A stretch of 64,000 bases of DNA. Source: Kappaphycus alvarezii. Lineage: Eukaryota; Rhodophyta; Florideophyceae; Gigartinales; Solieriaceae. Of this stretch, positions 34,510 to 45,527 are shown piece after piece; position 1 is the first letter of the stretch, and the number at the start of each line of letters is the position of its first letter. The stretch is from contig NADL03000696.1 in NCBI GenBank assembly GCA_002205965.3, forward strand, positions 653,501-717,500, given 5' to 3'. Below the pieces are notes generated by a model. That model saw nothing but the letters and a program-made list of their open reading frames with translations, was not told the origin of the DNA and searched no databases. The position numbers and the translations under genes were made by a program.

Positions 34510-35560
34510 CACAGGGCTTAGCGCCCCTCGGTGCTGGCCCCCTTGTGTCGCCCTCGACCCGACCCACTTGCCGTCCTTTCCACACATTTCCCCCCTGCCT
34601 GTCTCAAACCCTCTCACCCCCCAATCATCTTCCACAACTATTTCTCCGTCTCCCTCCCTCCTCTCCCAACCACACTGTCCCTGCCGTCCCTCCCGCCCTT
34701 GCCTTATCCTTATCATCCCACCTTCAACCATCCCTACCACCCCTGTAAACAACCCGCCCACCCGCCACCCACTGCAACTGCACTGCACACCCTGACACAT
34801 CCCCATATCTCGACCACCCCGTCGACACCCCACACTCGCTTCTTGCATTTTGTCATCGTTGCCCAAACTCTTTACAATTCTAAACACCCTCTCCACCATA
34901 CAGTCTCTTTACACACCTCGTCATTTCTTTACCTACAGTACAGCACCATCTCTCTAATCACCCGTCGCTTGACAGCCTCTCTGCCTATTCCGGCCATTCA
35001 CACGGGATTCCAGCCACAACTCGCAACCACCTTCTGGCTGCACACATTGAAAACACTCAAATCTTTGTTACCATTCCTCTCGTGTATTCCTACCTGTCTC
35101 CCCACATTCCACTTGCACCCGCCGCTTCACGTCATCCTCCACCTCTCCTTACTTCCTACTAGAGTCTGCACTCCACACCCTCCATCCCCTACAACCAACC
35201 ACTCCCCACCCTCCATACTACCGTCCCTTCCGATACTTTATTGCACTCGTCGCACGTTACCCACCTTACTATACCTTTCCGCTTTACACACCACCCAATT
35301 CCCCTCATGCCCCCTACAGCCCCACCTAGCTGTACCAAAACTGCCTCCCACTACTCTTTTCCCTCCCATCATGCACCCCTCCTCCCAATTCGTCCACACC
35401 ACGTCACCCCGCTCACTTCCCCCACTCTTTTCATTTATCCCTTGTCTCCATCTTTGTACCGTCCTCTGTTACAAATCCACTAAAACTCCATCATACACAC
35501 CCATCTACCATCCTACCTGCTATTCAGCATCCATTGCAGCAACCTTGCTTTAACAAAGGG
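34510..35560 (+). other. C/T-rich tract with long but unconvincing open frame
   Basis: The plus strand is dominated by C and T with very little G. The 340-codon open frame at 34531-35553 has no ATG at its start and encodes only Pro/Leu/Ser/His/Thr-rich sequence, which C/T-rich DNA gives by chance because stop codons need A or G after T. Its placement just after a CAGTA cluster resembles a gene 5' region, so an unrecognised transcript is possible. Confidence 0.4.
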
Positions 35561-38500
35561 ACTGCATCTCGGCAGCGCCTGCTACAATACCTGTAGCCCC
35601 ACCCGTCATTCTTCCCCAATCATCGTGCTACTTTCGCCAAGAAAATTCTCGAGCCCCCTTCTTGTACCTTGCACTACTTGCACGACACTTTCCAGTATGA
35701 CAGCATCCTGCATATCACCTTATCGATCTCCCCAACATGCCTTGTCGTCATCACCCTTGTGTATCTAACCGTAGAAAACCCTCGCCTGCCCGTGAGTCCC
35801 ACTGCACCCGTAGCTTTCCGTATACATGTCCATTGCAATAACCTCCACTAGTGTTCCGTTTTTGAAACCTGACCCCAGCTGTTAGCATAACAGGAGAAAA
35901 TCAAACTATACAAACCATGTCGACAGTGCTCTACAATCGCCAAGCTGTGCACCTTGCCCTTTCCTTCCAAAAACCTCAGGGTAAACTCCCTTGGTTACAA
36001 CCCCGAGACACATACGCCTCTTGCTCCCGCGATTCGCGCTTCGCTGTCCTCAACCAGCCGCGTAAGCAACACCGTTACATCCGGTACCCATTCATGTCCC
36101 GCTAACATTTACGGACATTTCAACACCTTGCTTACCTGTTCGTTTAAATCAGTGGGCGCAATTCATCGCCCTTGTCATGACGGGATTTAAAATCCCCGCC
36201 GCATTCCATCGAGGAGAGGAATTCGGTTGGTCAGCGGAGTATGAGTGCAGATGGTGTGAGAAAAAAGAGGATACGATTTTCTGGCGGGCTACTGTTTCCG
36301 ACGACTGGAAAATATCCAAGGCAAGTGCATGGTTTACACAGAGGTAACGCTGTGCATACTTTGCGTAGCGACAAAACATATCTGAATTCTCAAAGTCAAA
36401 GTTGCCAAGTGTTCACGCCAGCGACCCTATGGTGGATTCCTTGAAATAACAGTTGCAAGATCAGAAGACGACAAAGATATTTCCGCCGTGTATCTGTTTT
36501 TCACGTCTTGCTTTCAGTAAGGCGCCGCGTCAGCGAATGCAACTCAAAGCTTTGGGAAATGGTCGATGTACGAGGATAGAAAAGATACAATGCTAGATGG
36601 CTTGTGAACTAATCCTCCCACGTGGTTCTTTACATTGCGGTCATGGCTACAATTGCTACCACGAACACAGGTTTCATATGGACTGCACATGTACCGTGCT
36701 AACGACGTGGTTCATTCAGCTTGCTATCAGATAGCCGGTGCTATCAGATAGCCGGTCAATCCGTGCACACTCTAGAGAAGTTTTCATTAAATATCATCTC
36801 TCACGACCTTATCGATGCAACCAAGGACAAGCTACCCTGGGCCTCCAATACGTCCATGCTCTAGCTGACGCATCGCCATTTCTGCGTCGTGGCGCGTGAC
36901 GAATCTTCATCGAGGACGGAGAATAACGAATGCAATCCTTCGGGAGAGCAGGCGCTGTAAAGACCAGCCCAGACAACTCGATCGGCCGTGATCAGGTTTC
37001 TTTTTCTAGCTTGGCTTGTTGATTTTCTGAGGCTTGCGGCTCAGAGTTTGCCAAGTACGCAGTTACCAGTACTAGGCTTCGCTGCCACATCTCCGCTCCC
37101 GCGCGCTCTTTCGAGACCCACGTTATGAATTCTAGCCTAGCCTTCTCGCAAACTATGATATTTGTCAACTTCCAGTTCCTTTGAAGGAACCCTCTGTATG
37201 CCGCTTACAGTACTGCAGAAGTGCTAGCGGTCAATTTGCCCGGGCGGTTTCTGGGAGGCCCTGGGCATCAGGTAGAGAGACGGCGATCATTTCTCTTGTG
37301 CCAGCAACGGAGAAGGGGCACGAGCGAGAAAGGAATCGCAGGAGAGAGATTGCCAAGCAACGGTTTTTTTGTCGATGTGGCGGTGGGTGTAAGGTATTCA
37401 GTTTTTCAAACATTTATCACACTGGCGCTGGGATGCACTGGATTCCGATTATCAGTTATCAAGAGTTTCTATTTCCTGACACCTCAGGCTGAATGCCATC
37501 TTACCTCCACAATCATCCTAGACCTGTGATGTAAACTGGAACAGGCGTAGAGAGGCGGCGGGGGCGGCGGAATGCGGTTTCTGCGTGGGAGTGCAATCTT
37601 GAGTTTGTTGGTCGGGGCCGTGGAAGGCACGCAGTACGTAACGCCCATGATAGCTTCAGCGCGCTTCACATTGGACAGCAAATGAGAGGAGGAACAGGAT
37701 ATGCCACGTCCCCTACTTTAAAAAAGAACTTGCCTACAGTTGGCCACTACGCTTGTTAGCGAAACTTGTGGGTCACATAAGCCTCACCTTATTACCTTCA
37801 ACAAAACGCGGCAGAGATCGTTAATGAAAGAGTATGCATCCATCGATTCCCACTTCGCCGTGACGTCCCCATGGAAGCAGTCCTCACACCCGAAAGCGAA
37901 GCAAGTCACCGGAAGGGCTGCCGCCATTACGGTCCACTGCAAGGTCCAAGATCTGCAACAAAAGCTGTCAAGGCGCCTGGTGCCTCACCCCTGGCCCTCC
38001 CGCGACCCGGGTTTCCGATTCCAGCCCCTGGTTTTTGGTACCCTCAGCTTCCCATCCTCGGAGACCGTTATTTACCGAGGAGTTTGCACCCCATGGTGCC
38101 AGGAAATGCCACACCTCGGACGCTACTATTCGCACGCGCATCCATGGGCGAATCAGTCACGTCTTGTGGTATTCGGTAGCTGCGGCCATCATATCGCGAA
38201 CACACTGCACGTGACCGATTTGGTCCATCCAGTCGGCCAGTCTGCAAACACTCCATCTAGCTAGATTAGTACTGGTAAGTATGCACACCTCCATTCGATT
38301 CTTACATAGCGTGGATTTCAGGCAGTGACCACTTCGAGGCGGAAGCTTACAGTTCTGACCTAATTGGGTGGTCAGCATAAGTCGCCTGCAACAATACGTA
38401 AAAACTGACGGCTTCGGGAATAGTAGCAACTCGTCGCGGTGCAATGCTGCTGCACGGTGCGTCATCGAGTGAATTCACAACCCACAGATAGTCGTATCCA

Positions 38501-40640
38501 GGTAATGCGAGGCAGGCAACTGCGGTTGAATCATGGAATGATTGGGCACAATTAGTTGCGGAAACAATCCGTACCTGAGGAAATCTCATGCAATGGGCTG
38601 GAAATGGAAGCTCGCGTGAGGGGATAGCAGGAAATTTCGATGCGTGTCGAAATACCTGTGTTGCATTGGTCCCGGATCTTACCCGTGCAGACGCGGCCCG
38701 TTGCGCCTCTTGCGATATGCGCAGATTTCCAAGTCCCACAGGGCTATATAATAGTCATTTTTATAGCGGTCATACCCCATAGTGCATATCTGTGGCGGTG
38801 TGGCAGAAAGCTCCCTTCTGGTCTGGATGCAAGTCTGAGTTCCTATTCCAAAGACTAGAAGGGATGTCTCTAGCTCTCTATGGACACCAATGGCTTGTAT
38901 GACCTGGGAGATAAGCACTTTCCGAAGAGAATTGTGCGGGTAGAGTCTGCCGAGCCGCGGCGCAGTCTCTAATTCATCCACTGGAATGCGACAATACAGA
39001 AAAAAACAAGCTTTTCCTGATACAACGGGAGGACAAGCGGCATTCCAAATTCAGTAGAGCGGTGGGTGACGGCACCGTAAAAACAAACGTTGGAGTTGTG
39101 TAGTAATAACTGCGTCCGTACCGTCCCTAGACACCCGGTCTCGGCAGTGGAGAAGATTGTTGGAGGCACAATTGAGTAGGCGACTGGACGGCTTCTGAAC
39201 CGTCACCCTGCCGACGTGCCCAGGCAATGGCCTTCCTGAACACCCTGCGCACTCTGGATAATGTGATGCGCGGGAGGCAGCAAAGTCGACGCAGCCACGG
39301 GAGCGGAGGTTGGCGTGATCAGGACGGCCAGGATATCGCAGACAAATATACATGAGGGCGGTCTAGCCCTGGAGAATAGGAAACGACTCGCGGGGCACAC
39401 CAACGATGGTGGTAGTTGCGTAGTCCAGCTTGCAACCGAGTCCCCCCCCTGTAACGGCGTCCCTGAAGACAATCTACTGCGTATGACATCAAGGTCCGCT
39501 CTCTCCAGGCCCTCGATCAGACGCGACCCGCCGCACAGCCTGGATGCCTGACGATACAACTAATCTCGCTGATGCTGATAAAATGCGGACTTTGCAGCGT
39601 GCGGTGCGCGCTGCGCTCCGGCATTTCATTGATTGCGACTCGTTTCTCGATGTACTGTGGCACTTTGTTCCGCTCGCTTGTGGTAATCATGGCGCGATCC
39701 ATAGACGCCAACGCCTGGCAAATTGCGTTTGTTTCTACCGGTCGATATCACAGAGATAAGGTGCACTCAAGGCAAGCTGTCGGGGTTGCAAAATGGTGCG
39801 GTATCGCCGGCACCCTCCTCGCTCGCTTGCCATGTAAACGCTTTTGCGTCATTCAACTTGAGTAACATGTATACGCTTGCTTGTATGACATTGATTGGCG
39901 ACGACGCTTCATATTTTCAAGGCAGTCTACCGGCTGAAATGCGCCGGATCAGTGATCGTGGCAGAGATGGCGCGCTGGTAGAGGGTTGGCAGCTGGGAGA
40001 GGCCGTGTCCACCGAGGCGGATGGGGAGGCAGACATGTCGGTGAGCTTGGGAAGTCGGGGAGACTCCATGGCTACTCTCTGAAACGTCCCGATGCAGGCA
40101 GTCCAAAACGCGCACCGTATCTCTTTTCCACGCCAGCAACTGAGATCCTGACCGTCGGAATGCCGCCGCCCAGCAAACTGCCTAGCTCCCTACTCTCTAC
40201 TCCCATGTACGAACATCCTCCATGGTCCAATGCGTGCGCGCACTGATTGCAGATGCCGAATGATTCGAGAGTGCGGGTCGTCATCGTGATGGTGTGACAC
40301 GTCCAAGAAACAAAAGTACATACGCCTTAAGTCGTCATGTCGATTTGTAAGTACCTCTGACGACCCAAAGCGAGGAGCAAGCGGCAAACAAAAAACGCAT
40401 CACGTAGGACACAACCCTCAAGGAGCCATGACCAAAAAAACCGCCCGAAAAAGCCGACGCCCTTGCCAAGATAGGGGTGCAACCATCCCACCGACGCACA
40501 AACGATGAGGGCGCAAACACGACACACGCATGCAAAGCATGCAATCGCGGCACGACAAACCCCAAGGCATAACGCAAGGGCGCCAAAATCAAGCGCATAC
40601 GGACCGGTTGCACCGCCGGGCGCAGAGTATGCTAGCCGGG
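35560..40640. other. no gene recognised
   Basis: Base composition is balanced and there are many short open frames on both strands. The most protein-like is 39544-39759 (+), starting at an ATG with MPDDTTNLADADKMRTLQRA and a helical look, but no family was recognised. A perfect 17-base tandem duplication lies at 36723-36756. Confidence 0.45.
36723..36756. repeat. perfect tandem duplication of a 17-base partly palindromic unit
   Basis: GCTATCAGATAGCCGGT occurs twice in direct succession. Each copy contains the inverted repeat GCTATC-A-GATAGC. Confidence 0.85.
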
Positions 40641-40652
40641 CTGGTGTGCGAG

Positions 40653-41108
40653 TCAAACGACGGGGGTGAGTGGGGTGTGCAGCGACACAGGGTGTGGATG
40701 GTCTGAAGCGGGCGGGGAGGGTGTAACGGAGTGAAGCTGGGGAAGGGAGAGGGTGAGTGGGCTTTGGGTTGGAGACGGGCGGATGTTTGGCGCCGCTTGC
40801 TGATGCGGGGCTACGTACTGTACAGAACGTGTTTCGGCGGATCGCGGAGATACTATACTGTAAGTATTTTCAAGATTTGGGAGTAGGAGTGCGCAGCCAC
40901 GGCGCGTGCCAACATGGAAATAGTGTACGGTAACATTGTTACTTTTTATGTAAAAGACAAGCTGTCCATATTCCTTGCTGCCAATTTGATGTAACTTATC
41001 TGGAATATCTCCCGCAAAATGCGTCGTGACACAGCCTCTTACCCAATCGTCATACACATCATGTATTGCAATCTCTTTTACACTGTAATTGTACAGTAAT
41101 GTTGCCAT
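40653..41108 (-). CDS. hypothetical protein, divergent from the RING gene
   Basis: The ATG at 41108 opens a 151-codon frame. Its first 75 residues look protein-like ([58 protein letters not shown]) and are followed by a Pro/Ser/His-rich tail that may be a composition artefact. No family was recognised. It starts about 150 bp from the RING gene on the other strand, so the two could share a promoter containing CAGTA-type units. A chance open frame cannot be excluded. Confidence 0.25.
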   Translation of the reverse strand: MATLLYNYSVKEIAIHDVYDDWVRGCVTTHFAGDIPDKLHQIGSKEYGQLVFYIKSNNVTVHYFHVGTRRGCALLLPNLENTYSIVSPRSAETRSVQYVAPHQQAAPNIRPSPTQSPLTLSLPQLHSVTPSPPASDHPHPVSLHTPLTPVV

Positions 41109-41259
41109 CCCATCCTGCCTGTACAAATCCACAGCAACCCATACCCCTTTTTAATATTGTACGTCGACAATATCATCATCGTTTCCACCTCCCCTTCTCT
41201 CCAAACCCCTCCCCCACCCCCCCCCCGACCCACGCACCATCTCTACCCATCCCCCAACC

Positions 41260-41813
41260 ATGCCCACAACAGCCTCACGTCCCACCTCCCTGCCCATAGC
41301 CACCATGGGCATGTCATCAGCTCCCTCTCTCCCGGACCTCACCCTCTTTTCTCCCCCATCCCCCACCTCAAACCCCTCCCCCCTTCCGACCCCTCCCTCC
41401 TCTCATACAACTCCACCTTTTCCACCTGCGCCATCTGCCAAGAAGACTACCACCCCGGTGTTCCCCTCCGTCTCCTCCCCTCATGCAAGCATCTCTTCCA
41501 TCAACACTGCATCGATCTATGGCTCGATACAAAACACTCCTGTCCAGTATGCAACTCACACACAACCATCCAATCAACCTCCACCGCCCCCACCCCTACC
41601 CCAACTCCAACCCCCGCAAATTCCACCCCCACAACATCCACACTCCCCTCCCCCGACACAACCCAAGCCAGAGCCCCATCAGACCCCGAGCCCGTCTTGA
41701 GAGTCAATTGGGCCCACGTTCAATTGATCGATCTCAGCGTCCATCAAAGTTGGGTCGACTGGTTTCACGGCTTGTTAAAATTGCACGGCGGTCGCCAACA
41801 TCCCGCCCCTTGA
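41260..41813 (+). CDS. RING-H2 finger protein, probable E3 ubiquitin ligase
   Basis: A RING-H2 finger lies at 41427-41552: CAIC, then 15 residues, CKHLFHQHC, 10 residues, CPVC, which is exactly C-x2-C-x15-C-x-H-x2-H-x2-C-x10-C-x2-C. A Ser/Thr/Pro-rich linker and a short tail with [20 protein letters not shown] follow, ending at 41813. Such proteins recruit E2 enzymes for ubiquitin transfer. The RING frame has no ATG upstream before a stop at 41152. The best start, ATG 41260 ([18 protein letters not shown]), is in another frame, and a one-base change in the C run at 41378-41383 would join the two. No transmembrane segment is visible. The finger is secure; the N-terminus is inferred. Confidence 0.7.
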
Positions 41814-42213
41814 ATCTCACCTGTCTCTCTTCTAAATTCTACAACCGTCGCATCTCCCCGTCTCTCCCTTGTACCACCTTGTCTAGCCCATTCGCACCGT
41901 CCTTGTCTTGCCAAACACTCCTTGTTTCCATACCATGTTGTAACGGCCGCTATGCCAGGCACCGTTCAACCTAAATGTTCATGTCATTTTGTTTTCGTGT
42001 ATTGTGTGTGCTGTGTTTTTGTTTTCGTGTACAACCCGTATGTTGTCGTGGATGCTGTTTTTTTTTCGACACTTGTGTAAAACGAGTGGGCGGTCAAGTG
42101 GGTCGGTCGTGACACAGAGCATAGGTGGTTGGAGAGATATTTGCAGACGGTTGCGGTGGAGGTAGAGCCCAAAAACGATACCGATTTCCGACTCGGCTCC
42201 AAACTTGCAGCCT

Positions 42214-42257
42214 GTACTGTACCGTACGCGTCATGACAGTACATTACAGTACAGTAA
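42214..42257. repeat. CAGTA/TACTG cluster just upstream of the actin-related gene
   Basis: TACTGTACCGTAC and TACATTACAGTACAGTA lie 72-115 bp before the ATG at 42329. Confidence 0.75.
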
Positions 42258-42328
42258 ATGGCAAAGGCGGGCATCAAGGCCAACCGACTCACACCTATTC
42301 CCACGTCTCCTACCCCCCCATCGTCACC

Positions 42329-43465
42329 ATGCCTCCCACCAGCGTCATTCTCAGTCCCGGCACATACGTCACACGCCTCGGCATATCAAGCAATGCATAC
42401 CCAATCACAATACCCACACCAAGCATACCATTCCACCCGCCCCTTTCCCTCGCCACATCGCTCACTTTACACCTAGCGCAACACATGAACCTAACACCCC
42501 AACAACATCCATGCACTCTAGTATTGATCACACCGCCCACCTTTCCAACAAGCATGCGACATAATGTGGAGCATGCGGCCAGTCGTATAGGATTTGAACG
42601 GTGTGTTTATGTAGGGTTGTACACGACGGTGCGGTACGCGGTAGGGCGGTTGGAAGAGGGGGTACTGGTTGTGGATATGGGATGGGGGAGAGTCGGGTGA
42701 TGGGTGGGGGGGGATGGAAGTTGTGGGAGTGGGGGTGAGGGATGTGAATGAACGGTTTGGAGAGTTGGGGTTGGGGTGTGGTGGGGCGGTTGAGGTGGAT
42801 GAGTTGAGGGTGAGGGCGTGTGTTGGGGTGAGAGGGGAGGCGGTGTGTGCGGGTATGGGGGGACCAGGGTAGCCGCGGTAGGGCGGGTGGCGGCTGTGGA
42901 TGCTTTGTTTGAGGCTGATGGTAAGGTGTTGTGCCCTTTTTTGGTGGCGGGTGTGGGGGGGGGGGGATTTGCGTGGTTTGTACTGACGGTTTTGATTGTT
43001 TGTTTGGTAGAGGAGAGGAATGTGGCGTTTGCGGCGGTGAAGAGGTTAAAGGAGGTGGGGGATGTGTATATGAGGGGGCGTTGGTGAAGAATGTGGTGCT
43101 GGTGGGGGGGGGGCTGATATACCGGGATGGCGGAGCGGTTTGTGGAGGTAAGTATTCTTGAGTTTGTTTTGGGGTGATGGGGGGCGGTGTGGTGTGTGGT
43201 GGGGATGAGAATGCTGACTGTGATTGAATGGTGTGGGTTTTTATTTATGTGGATCAAGGAGGCGCGGAATGTTTGTTTGAAATGGGAGGAGATGAGAGCA
43301 ATGCAGCGGGTGGTGAGTAGGATGCAGGTAGTCAAGGTGCCTCTGAACGGCGCTTTGATGGGATGGTTTGGCGGTTTTGTCATGTGGAATGGTGGTATGG
43401 CACGTCTGGTGGAGACTGGAAATTGGACTGGCGATTGTAGTTTCTTGGAGGACAGATATGACTAG
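42329..43465 (+). CDS. actin-related protein, most like dynactin Arp10/ACTR10, with two introns and frame breaks
   Basis: The ATG at 42329 begins MPPTSVILSPGTYVTRLGIS, an actin-fold phosphate-1-like start, then LVLITPPTFPTSMRHNVEHA and GVLVVDMGWG. Further on come VDELRVRACV, VDALFEAD joined by splicing to EERNVAFAAV, KNVVLVGGG, GMAERFVE, and a C-terminus with VPLNGALMGWFGG ending at 43465. The order and spacing match actin-related proteins; the ALFExD-x-EE-x-x-VA junction resembles ACTR10. Introns: 42921-43010 (GTAAGG...TACTGAC...TAG) and 43148-43258 (GTAAGT...GCTGAC...CAAG). Frame changes are needed near 42706-42713, 42856-42862, 43074-43078 and 43104-43113, all G runs of five or more. This is either a recent pseudogene or a gene with homopolymer indels. 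If intact it would sit at the pointed end of dynactin. Confidence 0.65.
42921..43010 (+). other. intron in the actin-related gene
   Basis: 5' GTAAGG, branch-like TACTGAC at 42981-42987, 3' TTTGGTAG. Removal joins GCTGATG to AGGAGAGG and restores a conserved acidic stretch in frame. The intron includes a 13-base G run. Confidence 0.6.
43148..43258 (+). other. intron in the actin-related gene
   Basis: 5' GTAAGTATT, branch-like GCTGAC at about 43213, 3' GGATCAAG. The exon resumes in the frame of the C-terminal actin-fold segment. Confidence 0.55.
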
Positions 43466-43611
43466 CTACAACTAGAACATTTTAATTACAGAATTTCAGC
43501 ATGGTGCATTACAGTTGGTTCAAATTACAGATACCCTTCAAGGGTACAGTGAATGGGGCATTGCTGTTGTTGATTTGACATTTCAACCACAGCAGCCTGA
43601 CTGTCGGTAGA

Positions 43612-43634
43612 TACTGTACTGTACTGTACTGTAT
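43612..43634. repeat. TACTG tandem array upstream of the transporter gene
   Basis: Four copies of the TACTG unit, about 265 bp before the transporter ATG and about 150 bp after the end of the actin-related gene. Confidence 0.85.
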
Positions 43635-43898
43635 AATGTGCTGTACCCAAAGCCGCCTCCATTCCCGCACATTTCCACTGGAAATCCAGCACCCATTACT
43701 TGTTGTTGCCGTACACAACTGTACAATACAGTATCACCGCATTCATTCTGCGTTTCGGTTCGCCCCCGTCGCCAATTTTACCAAGTCCTCATCATTCTCT
43801 ACAACCAAAACAATTTCCTTCTTACCGCGTCCCCGCTTCCCCGCGTCCCGGCTCCCCGCGTCCCCGGCTCCCCACGTCGCCGCCGCCCCTTTTGTTCA

Positions 43899-45074
43899 AT
43901 GTCACCTTCCCCCACCTTCCCATTCCAAACACCCATCCGTAACACGCCTTCCTTCATCATGACAGCCATCCGTTTTCCCTTTTCCCCATCCACCTCCGCC
44001 TGTCTCTCCTACGCGCTTACCTCCGCCGCAGTCACTCTCATGAACAAAATAGTCTTTTCACACGCTCATTTCAACTTTCCATGGTTCACCCTCGCCTTTC
44101 AAAACATCATCTCCATCCTCGTCATATCCTTTGCCAGGCTCACCGGCTACACCAATGCCGCCAAACTCAACAAACATCTTGTCCGTTCCATGCCTTTGCC
44201 CATCCTCTTTTTCGTCCTCTTCATCTTCACCAACGCCCAAAGTCTCCGCTACGTCAACCTCCCCGTCCTTACCGTCTGGAAAAGTCTCGGTCCCATGTTT
44301 GTCACACTTTTTGAGCGCCTCTACTTTCGCGACCACTTTTCCACTCACGTTTATCTTTCCATGCTTTTGATTGTCCTTAGCGCTTTTGTCACCGCCATCA
44401 ACGATCTCGAGTATTCCGTCATCGGCTATTTTTGGGCCGCAATGAACGTCCTAGCCAATGTCGCCTATCTCGCCTCCCTTCGCATCTTTCTTTCCGACGC
44501 TCACATGTCCCCCTTGGACAAGACCTTTCATTCCAATCTCCTCTCCCTTATTCCAATTCTACCACTCTCTCTCATTTTCGGTGACATCCCTGCAGTCTTT
44601 GCTGCCCTTGCCCAGCGCTCCTTTATGTTCAAGTTGGCCTATGTCGCTTCAGGCTTTCTCACCACCGCCGTCTGCGCATCCGCTTTTTGGACAATCACTC
44701 TCACCAATGGCTCCACTTTGTCTTTTATCGGCGGGTTTAACAAGGTTCCTATCATATTGCTCTCCCTATTCCTCTTTGACATGCGCATATCTATCGCAGG
44801 TTGGGTAGGTGTCACTCTGGGTGTCATAGCAGGCATAGTCTTTGTCAATGCAAAGACCAAATCAAAGTATGTCGCCTTGTCCAAGCATCACGACTCCCAC
44901 ATCGACACCTTAATCATTGATGCGCGCCAGCAAATGTCCCTCGGAAAAGACATTCCCGGTCTGCCAACGAAGGTCCCAACTCAACTCCCGCCCTCCAAGG
45001 TCAAGGAAGCAAACCTAGACTTCTTGCCCAGGTCAAAATCAGAACCGCGTCCAACGGTTTCCTCAACTCGGTAG
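43899..45074 (+). CDS. GDP-sugar (GDP-mannose type) transporter, drug/metabolite transporter superfamily
   Basis: The protein is 391 aa from the ATG at 43899; the ATG at 43959 (371 aa) is an equally good start and is closer to the usual length of about 340-380. Roughly ten hydrophobic helices run from LSYALTSAAVTLMNKIVFSH to VGVTLGVIAGIVFVNA, followed by a polar C-terminal tail. MNKIV in the first helix and GGFNKVP in a late helix correspond to the conserved positions of Vrg4/GONST transporters, where GALNK contacts the GDP-sugar. The protein should exchange a cytosolic GDP-sugar for GMP across the Golgi membrane, feeding glycan or wall-polysaccharide synthesis. There are no introns and no frame damage. 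The sense strand is C-rich at the 5' end. The gene is convergent with the ANTH-like gene, 453 bp apart. Confidence 0.85.
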   Translation: MSPSPTFPFQTPIRNTPSFIMTAIRFPFSPSTSACLSYALTSAAVTLMNKIVFSHAHFNFPWFTLAFQNIISILVISFARLTGYTNAAKLNKHLVRSMPLPILFFVLFIFTNAQSLRYVNLPVLTVWKSLGPMFVTLFERLYFRDHFSTHVYLSMLLIVLSAFVTAINDLEYSVIGYFWAAMNVLANVAYLASLRIFLSDAHMSPLDKTFHSNLLSLIPILPLSLIFGDIPAVFAALAQRSFMFKLAYVASGFLTTAVCASAFWTITLTNGSTLSFIGGFNKVPIILLSLFLFDMRISIAGWVGVTLGVIAGIVFVNAKTKSKYVALSKHHDSHIDTLIIDARQQMSLGKDIPGLPTKVPTQLPPSKVKEANLDFLPRSKSEPRPTVSSTR

Positions 45075-45527
45075 ATGATTCATTTATCTGGCCAGGGTGC
45101 TCGAAACATGCACCGTTTCAAATCGCGCAAATGAGGGAACTTTTTTGACCGCCATCCAGATAACAGTCTAGTCATGGTTGTCGGCCTCATCTTCGAAACT
45201 ACGCTGATTTCTAGCAATCGTTGTACAGGCTTATGTTGCAAAACTACTTTGGGCGATAGATCGTGCTTACGTTCCCTCAAGTCCTCATGGTTGATCCCCC
45301 TCTATAACACAGTTACTTTAGCAAACTCCTCCAATCGGTCGTCCCTCGTTTGCTCCGCTAATCTCAAAAGCTGATTCGAAAAATATCGCGTGCTGATGTC
45401 GAGGTTACTGGTGTCACGTCCTAGGGTCCATGCGATCGAAAATAATAAGAGTTGGCTGCAAAGATCGACACCGAGGGGAGGATAATCCCAGATAAACGTC
45501 CCAGGTTCGCCTACAAGTTAAATGCTC
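45075..45527. other. convergent intergenic spacer
   Basis: The shared 3' flank of the transporter (+) and the ANTH-like gene (-). No coding potential or clear terminator element was seen. Confidence 0.5.

Noticed and set aside
34531..35553. 340-codon open frame on the plus strand
   Set aside because: It has no ATG at the start, a low-complexity Pro/Leu/Ser/His product and C/T-rich DNA. Kept only as a compositional tract.
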